Below are positions 56,638-64,000 of a DNA stretch of 64,000 bases, piece after piece. A program made the translations under genes and the position numbers. Each line of letters starts with the position of its first letter. The first letter of the stretch is position 1. Source of the stretch: Aegilops tauschii subsp. strangulata (lineage: Eukaryota; Streptophyta; Magnoliopsida; Poales; Poaceae); NCBI RefSeq assembly GCF_002575655.3, contig NC_053040.3, forward strand, positions 362,822,267 through 362,886,266, in the 5' to 3' direction. The notes under the pieces are model-generated. The model was not told where the DNA came from. It saw only the letters and a program-made list of their open reading frames with translations, and did not search any database.

Positions 56638-58013
56638 GACCATCTACAATCGGACCCCTCAAACCTGTCTGAAATGCCCAGGCAGGCCGCCCGGTCATGA
56701 TTTTTTGACCCAGACAGGCCTCTCAAACGACCCTCAAACGCCCAGGCTGACCGGCACCCCCCATATCCATCCAAAAAATGGGGAGGATATGGGGGCGCCC
56801 GGGCGCGCCCGAGCACGCCCGCCCCACTCCAAATTGCACAAAATCCATCAAACCCTTCCTCCTCCCGCCGCCCTCCAACCATTCCCGTGCCCGAACCCTC
56901 GCCGGCCTCCACCCTTACTCCCAATCGTCACCTCCGGTCCCGATCCAACGCCGGAGATGTCGTCCAGCCCGACCCACACCGCCGCGACGGAGACGCAGTC
57001 CGCCTCGTCTGTGGCAGGCGGTGTGTTGTCGGCGGCGACTTGCAAGGTGGAGAACGTCGCCCGCAAGTTGCGGCGACGCCGGCAGCGAAAGAGGGAGCCG
57101 GCGGCGGCATCACAGGGAGGTTCGGACATGGTGGAGCAGCTGTCTCCTCCGCCGCGCCCGGATCACCGCACCACTTCCCTCCGAGCGCCTACGCGGATTA
57201 CGCTGTCCGCCCCATTTGGGACACAAGATGATCCGAGCGCCAGCTGGGCCATTCCGGAGAGCTTTCCGCCCACGCAGATGCCGGCGGTTGACGTGTGTGA
57301 CTCGTCGCAGCTCGTTCGGGCGCGGATGAGCACGGGCTCCGGCAATGCCCGGGCTGCCCTCAACATGTTCGACGAAATGACCGAGCAAGAGTCGGTGCGT
57401 TTTCTTTGCTCCTGTCCGTTCAGATTTTAGCATAGACCACTAGTTCATTTCGCACATGATGAATGCTTGCAAACCATAATCACGTAGGAGGCGTTCTTGT
57501 AGAATATGATCAATGACAGTGAAGAACAACCGACCGAAAAGGAGTATGAATTGGAGGCCACCACCGCATTTGAAGTTGGGACGATCCCAATCCGAGCAAG
57601 AAGAAGAAGACCAAGGCGCCGAAGGCAAGAGGTCCGACATTCTCAAGATTTGAGGACATCTTATTGGTCAAAGCTTGGTTGGCAACAACGACGGATCCAA
57701 TATGCGGCACCGAGCAAAAGGGGAACACCTATTGGACGAAGATTTTTAAGGAGTACCACGAGCAAAAGGAGTATGTGGTGCCGCATCCTATCGTGAGCAC
57801 TCGCAATGTGGCATCTCTCCAACATCGTTGGGGGATCATTCAAGGGGAAGTGAAAAAGTACGTCGGCTACTACTCACAAGTGACCAAACGCCCTCAAAGT
57901 GGGATGGGAGTCGCAACTCTCGTAAGCTCGATTGCCTCATCTTGTCGTCCATTGCATATGCTTCTTGTGTTTGTATTCTCGTGCTCATACATATGTTGTT
58001 CGCTAGACGGTGG
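56638..58013 (+). mobile_element. Element G: PIF/Harbinger-type, left part, cut by LTR F
   Basis: TTA at 56635-56637 precedes GACCATCTACAATCGGACCC, which resembles grass PIF/Harbinger ends, followed by the subterminal repeat CTCAAACGACCCTCAAACGC. The accessory gene follows. The right end lies beyond the F/D insertions and the window. Confidence 0.55.
56957..57910 (+). pseudogene. Element G accessory protein (Myb/SANT-like, NAM-associated family)
   Basis: ATG 56957 opens MSSSPTHTAATETQSASSV, a low-complexity exon with a basic patch (LRRRRQRKRE), ending near GAGTCG at 57393 before a GTGCGT donor. Exon 2 starts after CACGTAG at 57488 and has an early TAG (57498-57500). A one-base shift near 57585 is followed by the conserved DNA-binding part EDILLVKAWLATTTDPICG, GNTYWTKIFKEYHEQK and ASLQHRWGIIQGEVKKYVGY to about 57910. 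Such proteins are thought to help the Harbinger transposase bind the element. The C-terminus is lost to F. Confidence 0.65.
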
Positions 58014-58536
58014 TGTTGGGGAACGCAGTAATTTCAAAAATTTCCTACGCACACGCAAGATCCATCTAGGTGATGCGTAGCAACGAGAGGGGAGAGTGTT
58101 GTCAACGTACCCTCGTAGACAGAAAGTGGAAGCGTTATGACAACGCGGTTGATGTAGTCTTACATCTTCACGGTCCGACCAATCCTAGTACCGAAAGTAC
58201 GGCACCTCCGCGAGCTACACACGTTCAGCACGGTGACGTCCCACGAACTCTCGATCCAGCTGAGTATCGAGGGAGAGCTTCGTCAGCACGACAACATGAT
58301 GACGGTGATGGTGAAGTTGCCGGCGCAGGACTTCGCCTAAGCACTGCAACGATATGACCGAGGTGGATTATGGTGGAGGGGGGCACCGCACACGGCTAAG
58401 ACAGTTGTCTGTTCTGTGTTCTAGGGTCCCCCCTCCCGTATATAAAGGAGCAAGGGGGGAGGCCGGCCGGCCCTATGGCGCGCCAAGGAGGGGAGGAATC
58501 CTCCTCCGAGTAGGAGTAGGATTCCTCCTTTCCTAG
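58014..58536 (+). mobile_element. LTR F (start of an LTR retrotransposon), cut by element D
   Basis: It starts TGTTGGGGAACGCAGTAATT, a familiar Triticeae LTR start, with TATATAAA at 58439-58446 and the GGCCGGCCGGCC palindrome near 58462. It ends abruptly at CCTAG where D begins. Its other end, and whether it is a full element or a solo LTR, lie outside the window. Confidence 0.7.
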
Positions 58537-59016
58537 TGAGGGAGTCCTGGACTAAGGGGTCCTCGGGCGTCCGGCCTGTTATTCAGTGGGCCGGACTGAT
58601 GGGCTGTGAAGATACAAAGGCTGAAGACTATACCCGTGTCCGGATTGGACTTTCCTTGGCGTGGAAGGCAAGCTAGGTGACCAGCTGTGAAGATTCCTTC
58701 TTATGTAACCGACTCCATGTAACCCTAGATCTCTCCGGTGTCTATATAAACCAGAGAGCATAGTCCGGATAGGGGACATTCATTACCATATTCATATAGG
58801 CTATGCTCCTAGGGTTTAGCCATTACGATCTCGTGGTAGATCAACTCTTGTAACACTCATATTCATCAAGATCAATCAAGCAGGAAGTAGGGTATTACCT
58901 CCATAGAGAGGGCCCGAACCTGGGTAAACATCGTGTCCCCCGTCTCCTGTTACCATCGATCCTAGACGCACAGTTTGGGACCCCCTACCCGAGATCCGCC
59001 GGTTTTGTCACTGACA
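58537..59016 (+). mobile_element. 5' LTR of element D
   Basis: It starts TGAGGGAGTCCTGGACTAAG and ends CCGGTTTTGTCACTGACA. It is 480 bp, collinear with A's LTRs in reverse. TATATAAA is at 58743-58750. TTGGTGCTTTCATTGAGAG follows directly, in the primer-site position; no tRNA match recognised. Confidence 0.85.
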
Positions 59017-59063
59017 TTGGTGCTTTCATTGAGAGTTCCACTGTGCCGTCGGCAAAGGACTCG

Positions 59064-62000
59064 ATGGCCCCTTCAATCGTCAGTAATGACGTCGTCCAGG
59101 GAGAAACCTTCCTCCCCGGACAAATCTTTGTGTTCGGCGACTTCGTACTGCGGGCCAACTCGCTTGGTCATCTGGAGCAGGTCGACAGCTACGCCCCTGG
59201 CCATCAGGTCAGATTTGGAAACTTGAACTACGTCATGGATATCCGTGGAGACTTGATCTTCAATGGATTCGAGACCGCGGCAATTGCTCCCCCGTGCTCC
59301 GATGAACGTGACTTAAATTTGTCATCGGATTACGTCCAGGAGATGGATCCTGTTGCTGCAACGGCTTCAGAACCGAAGCAGATTGTGACCTCCGAGGCCA
59401 CAAAGTCCGCGGCGTTGGAGCCGCACATGGACTGGGCATCCTGCAACGAGCGCGTCAATGGAACTCCGGACTCGTCTCCGGCTATACGTTCCGGATCAGG
59501 TGCGCCTGCGGACACCGAGCTGGATCGGTTATCGATTTTCGAATTTAGCGCCACAGACATCTTCCAGCACTCACCTTTGGGTGACGTACTAAACTCTTTA
59601 AAGAACTTGTCCTTGGAGGAAGACACACAACCGAACTATGTTCGGTTCGAGCTAGAGGCGGACGATGAGGAATTTTGCTTCCTACCCGCCACCCACTTTA
59701 TAGCCACCGTCGATGACTTAACCGACGTGCTTGACTATGGCTCCGAAGACATCGACGATATGGACGACGACGCCAACAAGGAGCAAGGCCAAGACCCGCC
59801 ATTTACTAGATGCTGGACGGCCACCTCCTCGTACGACGTGTACATGGTCGATACACCTAAAGGATCTGGCGACGACGAAGAAGAGCCAGACACGAATAAA
59901 CCCTCCGAGACGCAGTCCAAGCGTCGGCGCCCCAAACGCCGCTCTAAGCCTCGCCGCTCAAAAGATAGCAATACTGGCACCAGAGAAAATAGTACTCCGG
60001 GCGACGCCGAAGACCCTGTCGGAGCTACATCCGAACAGGAGGAACATGACAACAGGCAAGACAACCCTGATGAACAGGCCATAGAAGATGACTCGGAGGA
60101 CGATAGTTACCGTTCACCCTCCAAGGAGGAGACAAGCCTCGGCAACGAAGACTTCATCTTGCCTGAGGATCCTCTGGAGCAGGAGCGCTTTAAGATTCAG
60201 CTCATAGCCACTGCAAGGAGCCTGAAAAAGAAACAGCAGCAGCTTCAAGCTAAACAAGACCTGCTCGTCGACAGATGGACTGACGTCCTAACAGCCAAAG
60301 AATACGGCGTCAAGCGCCCAGCCAAGAGCTACCCGAAACGCAGACTGCTACCTCAATTTGATGAGGAAGCACCGGAGCACACGTCTCCCTCGCGTAATGC
60401 GGAACGACCACCACGTGGTCGAGACAGGGCGGCCGACCAGCCACCCCGCAGTCGGGATAAAGCGGCAACTCAGGCCGAACAGCAGCCTGCCCCACCGCCC
60501 CGAAAAAATAGAGACGAAAGAGTTCGGGGTCACACGTACGACCTCCGGCAGACACTGGACAGTAGAGTAGGACATACAAGATTGATCTACGGATCGCGAG
60601 GACGTGCTTCGAGGCACGACGACGGCTACCTATTCGGACGTGACAAACCTAACCACGCCCGAGCCGAATGCCGCAGACGGACTCCATTAGAGCTCCACCG
60701 CGATGCGGCCTGCTATAGAGGCGCCGCACACCCTCTCTGCTTCACAGACGAGGTGCTGGATCACGAATTCCCCGAGGGGTTCAAGCCTGTCAACATTGAA
60801 GCATACGACGGCAGAACCGATCCCGCAGTATGGATCGAGGATTTTATTCTCCATATCCATATGGCTCGAGGAGATGACCTCCACGCCATCAAATACCTCC
60901 CATTAAAGCTCAAAGGACCTGCTGGACACTGGTTAAATAGCCTGCCCGAGAATTCCATCGGCAGCTGGGAGGACTTGGAAGAGGCTTTCCTTGATAACTT
61001 CCAAGGAACTTATGTCCGGCCACCAGATGCGGATGACTTAAGCCACATAGTTCAACAACCTGGAGAATCAGCCAGAAAATTCTGGACTAGGTTCCTAACC
61101 AAAAAGAACCAGATCGTTGACTGTCCGGATGCCGAGGCCCTAGCAGCCTTCAAACACAGCATCCGTGACGAATGGCTAGCACGCCACCTCGGCCAAGAAA
61201 AGCCGAAGTCTATGGCAGCCCTTACGGAACTCATGACCCGCTTTTACGCGGGTGAGGACAGCTGGCTAGCTCGTAGTAAAAATACAGCCAGCGAGCCAGG
61301 CCCCACTGAGGCCAAGAACAACACCGGCAAGCTCCGGCGCAATAGACACAAACGCCGAAGCAATGGCGACAACACCGATGACACCACAGTCAACGCCGGA
61401 TTCAGTGGCTCCAAGTCCGGCCAACGGAAGAAGCCCTACAAAAGAAACAACGAAGGACCTTCCAGCCAGGACCGCATACTCCACCGTCCGTGCCAAATTC
61501 ACGGCACCCCGGATAAGCAAGCCAATCATACCAACAGGGATTGTTGGGTCTTCAAGCAGGCTGGCAAGTTAAATGCCGAAAACAAAGAAAAGGGATCACA
61601 AAGTGAGGACGAGGACGAAGAGCCCTGGCAGCCGAACACCGGAGGGCAGAAAAAATTCCCCCCTCAAGTCGAAACGGTGAACATGATATACGCTACGCAC
61701 ATCCCCAAAAGGGAGCGTAAGCGAGCACTTAGGGGCGTCTACGCGGTAGAGCCAGTCACCCCAAAATTCAATCCGTGGTCATCATTCCCGATCACCTTCG
61801 ATCGTCGAGATCACCCAACCAGTATCCGCCATGGCGGTTCAGCCGCACTAGTCCTCTACCCAATTATTGACGGGTTTCACCTAACACGAGTCCTAATGGA
61901 TGGTGGTAGCAGCCTCAACCTGCTTTATCAGGACACAGTGCGGAAGATGGGCATTAACCCATCGCGAATCAAACCAACAAAGACTACCTTTAAAGGAGTC

Positions 62001-62369
62001 ATACCAGGCGTAGAGGCCCGCTGTACGGGCTTAATCACGCTGGAGGTGGTCTTCGGTTCTCCGGACAACTTCCGAAGCGAAGAGTTAATCTTCGATATCG
62101 TCCCCTTCCGCAGCGGCTATCACGCACTGCTCGGACGAACCGCGTTTGCTAGATTCAACGCAGTGCCACACTATGCTTATCTCAAGCTCAAGATGCCCGG
62201 TCCACACGGCGTCATAACAGTCAATGGCAATATGGAACGCTCCCTCCGAACAGAGGAGCGCACCGCCGCCCTAGCAGCAGAAGCACAGAGCGGCCTTCTC
62301 AAGCAGCACCATAGTACGGCTGTCGAGCCCTCGGACATCATTAAGAGGTTCCGGACTATGCTGCAATAG
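59064..62369 (+). CDS. Element D gag-protease, uninterrupted 1101 codons
   Basis: The frame is open from 59043; I chose ATG 59064 (MAPSIVSNDVVQGETF) because A's homologue starts at the same place. Order: acidic N-terminal region (to about residue 290), a basic patch (KRRRPKRRSKPRRSKDS), a helical Gln/Lys-rich segment (LKKKQQQLQAKQDLL), a capsid domain at about 588-720 (AVWIEDFILHIHMARGDD and WEDLEEAFLDNF), a Cys/His segment at about 810 (CQIHGTPDKQANHTNRDC), and an aspartic protease with active-site D946 in VLMDGGSSLN. It ends at a TAG shortly after the protease. Gag would package element RNA; the missing enzymes must come from another element. This is the longest intact frame in the window. 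Confidence 0.85.
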   Translation: MAPSIVSNDVVQGETFLPGQIFVFGDFVLRANSLGHLEQVDSYAPGHQVRFGNLNYVMDIRGDLIFNGFETAAIAPPCSDERDLNLSSDYVQEMDPVAATASEPKQIVTSEATKSAALEPHMDWASCNERVNGTPDSSPAIRSGSGAPADTELDRLSIFEFSATDIFQHSPLGDVLNSLKNLSLEEDTQPNYVRFELEADDEEFCFLPATHFIATVDDLTDVLDYGSEDIDDMDDDANKEQGQDPPFTRCWTATSSYDVYMVDTPKGSGDDEEEPDTNKPSETQSKRRRPKRRSKPRRSKDSNTGTRENSTPGDAEDPVGATSEQEEHDNRQDNPDEQAIEDDSEDDSYRSPSKEETSLGNEDFILPEDPLEQERFKIQLIATARSLKKKQQQLQAKQDLLVDRWTDVLTAKEYGVKRPAKSYPKRRLLPQFDEEAPEHTSPSRNAERPPRGRDRAADQPPRSRDKAATQAEQQPAPPPRKNRDERVRGHTYDLRQTLDSRVGHTRLIYGSRGRASRHDDGYLFGRDKPNHARAECRRRTPLELHRDAACYRGAAHPLCFTDEVLDHEFPEGFKPVNIEAYDGRTDPAVWIEDFILHIHMARGDDLHAIKYLPLKLKGPAGHWLNSLPENSIGSWEDLEEAFLDNFQGTYVRPPDADDLSHIVQQPGESARKFWTRFLTKKNQIVDCPDAEALAAFKHSIRDEWLARHLGQEKPKSMAALTELMTRFYAGEDSWLARSKNTASEPGPTEAKNNTGKLRRNRHKRRSNGDNTDDTTVNAGFSGSKSGQRKKPYKRNNEGPSSQDRILHRPCQIHGTPDKQANHTNRDCWVFKQAGKLNAENKEKGSQSEDEDEEPWQPNTGGQKKFPPQVETVNMIYATHIPKRERKRALRGVYAVEPVTPKFNPWSSFPITFDRRDHPTSIRHGGSAALVLYPIIDGFHLTRVLMDGGSSLNLLYQDTVRKMGINPSRIKPTKTTFKGVIPGVEARCTGLITLEVVFGSPDNFRSEELIFDIVPFRSGYHALLGRTAFARFNAVPHYAYLKLKMPGPHGVITVNGNMERSLRTEERTAALAAEAQSGLLKQHHSTAVEPSDIIKRFRTMLQ

Positions 62370-63487
62370 GATGGCGCGGCTCGTCAAGAGCTCGACTAGC
62401 AATTCGACCTCCGTCCCAGTCCCAACGAGGTAGTGGCATTCGTACCACGCGTACACAATTACGCACTCAAAATCCCATGGCCATCGACAAAGGCACGAGA
62501 TAACCCGGGGTCTACAGTTCGGCCAGACCGATCCCGGACACACATACTTTTACCTTTTTCTTGTTTCAGGTTCCTTTTTCCGCAGGCCTGATCGCAAGTC
62601 CTTCAGAAGGACCGGCATACAACGGAGGCAAGCAGCACAGCCCGGATACTTCTCGCACCATCTGTACAAGATACACCTTGACGTATCCATCCAGTTATAA
62701 TAAAAATGGTTCGTGGCCCAGTTTCTGTGGTTTTTGCTTTTTACTTCGTTTTACTTTGATCTGCTTATTGGCTGCATCGGTACTCTTTTGTACGTTTCAT
62801 ATTCGCCAGGGGCTACTTGTCGCCCCACAATACGGCAGCAAAAGTCCGAACACTTCTTATATATAAGTTCGGCACCTCGAATTTAGCATTATATGCATTG
62901 GCTCCGAATCATGTCTTTGGTCAATAGTTGGGTTGCCCAGCTCCTGTGCTTGCTACCCTACGTTCCGCTCCATCGGCTAGGGTAGTAAAGGGAGAACTAC
63001 TACGATTGTGCCCTAGCCTTGACCGGATGATCACCTCAGTAGAGAAAGCTGAAAATTGACTGTCATGATATGGCGAGAGCCGGTCAGCTGTTCGAGGGTT
63101 ACAAAATCGTTGGAGATTTTTCCCGCGTCATGCGAAGGATCGGCACTTCCTGATCAGATGCTGACAGCACCCTGGCTTGGACCAGGGGCTGCGCACTTGC
63201 TTAATTATAAAACTCCTATGGCTAAGTGAGGGCGTTCAAGCCGTATAGTCTGATTGCCTTGTTCGTTGCGCTAAACAACTCCTCCAAAGGACCATATAAT
63301 TGGATCAAGATTGTTTAGATCCCATCCCGAACACCTCCGTACTACCTACGCGAGGGCAGAAGCCGACGATTGGCCAACCCTCAGATTACAAATAACACGG
63401 CCACACAGGAGGAGACAATTAAAGCATAACAAAATTTCATTACAGGCTTTGTTTCCATAATACAATGCGGGGGCAAAATGAATACAT
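62370..63487. other. Spacer of element D
   Basis: This is noncoding. It shares blocks with A's spacer and with E (62880-63400). A 3' splice-site-like TTTTTCTTGTTTCAG ends at 62569, with a counterpart in A (complement at 31602-31603). CCAGGGGCTACTTG at about 62808 is another purine-tract-like motif. Confidence 0.6.
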
Positions 63488-63969
63488 TTATTCAAACACA
63501 ATGTCATGCGAACATTGAGCTGCCACAAGCCGAGACCCTTCTATGACATCCGCAAAATATCTCTCGGGTGTGCGGTGCTCCTTGCCCTCCGGCGGCCCGC
63601 TGGCAACTTCAACAGCGTTCATCTTCGTCCACCACATCTTGCAACGAGCGAAGGCCATACGGGCACCTTCAATACAAGCTGAGCGCTTGACGACGTCCAG
63701 CCACGAACATGCCTCCACCAGATGCCTCACCAGTCCGAAGTAGCTGTCTGGCATTGCTTCAGCTGGCCATAGCCGGATCATCACATCCTTCATGGCTAGT
63801 TCGGCCACCCGGTGCAGCTCCACCAGCTGCTTCAGCTGATCGGTGAAGGACACGGGATGCTCTGGCGTCGCATACTGCGACGAGAATAGCCTCTCAGTAG
63901 AACCTCCTCCTTCGGCTCGGTAGAACTCCGCAGCGTCTGACATGCTGCGTGGTAGATCCGCAAAAGCCC
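63488..63969 (-). CDS. Element D antisense gene, last exon (rest outside window)
   Basis: On the minus strand the exon starts after a CCCCAG acceptor (complement at 63970-63971) and is open to the stop at 63488, with LHRVAELAMKDVMIRLWPAE, DVVKRSACIEGARMAFARCK and GKEHRTPERYFADV. The same acceptor position and protein segment occur in A (17873-18315). No stop or frameshift interrupts it here, unlike in A. The upstream exons (Transposase_28-type domain, coiled coil) would lie beyond 64000. Confidence 0.75.
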
Positions 63970-64000
63970 CTGGGGAACTCCGAACCCGGGTTAGTAAAAG

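Larger units (their letters stand above)
58537..64000 (+). mobile_element. Element D: Gypsy retrotransposon without pol, same family as A; 3' end outside window
   Basis: The 5' LTR (58537-59016) is followed by gag-protease (59064-62369), a 1.1-kb noncoding spacer, and the last exon of the antisense gene (63969-63488, minus). No RT, RNase H or integrase lies between protease and the antisense gene, the position where a complete element would have them. CCTAG at 58532-58536 is the presumed target duplication; its partner is not visible. Confidence 0.85.

Noticed and set aside
56568..57433. Several overlapping ORFs on both strands
   Set aside because: Only the plus-strand frame starting at 56957 matches a Harbinger accessory protein; the others are GC-driven shadows.
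59330..60082. Minus-strand ORFs within D gag
   Set aside because: They are shadow frames of the 1101-codon gag-protease; the true antisense gene starts only at 63969.

Overview
This window is intergenic DNA of a large-genome grass, most likely a Triticeae species (wheat, barley or Aegilops type). That rests on family-level recognition: Au-type SINEs, Stowaway MITEs with CTCCCTCC ends, and Gypsy LTRs whose ends read TGTCGGTGTCAAAACCGG. I see no intact host gene, no rRNA, no tRNA gene and no CRISPR array. Almost everything I can place is transposable element, and most of the coding sequence is broken. Family names are from memory and were not searched.

Layout. 1-2967 is the 3' end of a plus-strand Gypsy element (E) cut by the window edge. 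2968-6200 is AT-rich DNA with MITEs. 6191-6841 and 9163-10030 are 5'-truncated LINEs ending in an RNase H domain. Between them, 7085-8875 is a PIF/Harbinger-type element (K2) carrying a GC-rich gene of unknown function. 10042-12289 is a head-to-tail pile of SINEs and short retroposons, followed by another LINE (12301-14154).

Nest 1 (14155-35654): Gypsy element A, minus strand, 474-bp LTRs, interrupts the 3' end of that LINE, whose last bases and A tail resume at 35655. Inside A lie a minus-strand LINE (18984-21966) and an Athila-like Gypsy element B (22193-31378, perfect AACAT target duplication, tRNA-Asp primer site). A has gag-protease and an antisense multi-exon gene but no pol.

35680-40900 holds decayed LINE ORF1, a MITE-like inverted repeat and a decayed PIF/Harbinger accessory ORF. 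Nest 2 (40907-55575): a Stowaway-like MITE is split by a PIF/Harbinger element K (41037-55460, TTA duplication), which is split by a Tat-lineage Gypsy element C (42457-54986, CGCGG duplication, tRNA-Lys primer site). C has gag, protease, RT, two RNase H domains and integrase on the minus strand, and an antisense six-exon gene on the plus strand.

Nest 3 (56638-64000): a PIF/Harbinger element G carrying an accessory-protein pseudogene is cut by an LTR (F), which is cut by Gypsy element D (58537 to the window end). D belongs to A's family and has an uninterrupted 1101-codon gag-protease, no pol, and the antisense gene's last exon at 63969-63488.

The most interesting feature is the antisense gene next to the 3' LTR. 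It has a Transposase_28-type ('putative gypsy type transposon') N-terminal domain, an acidic/basic linker, a coiled coil and a helical C-terminus. It recurs in two different Gypsy families, and in a family that has lost pol altogether. Around these genes, each Gypsy family has G-rich, polypurine-tract-like copies upstream of the 3' LTR, in C expanded into long tandem arrays.
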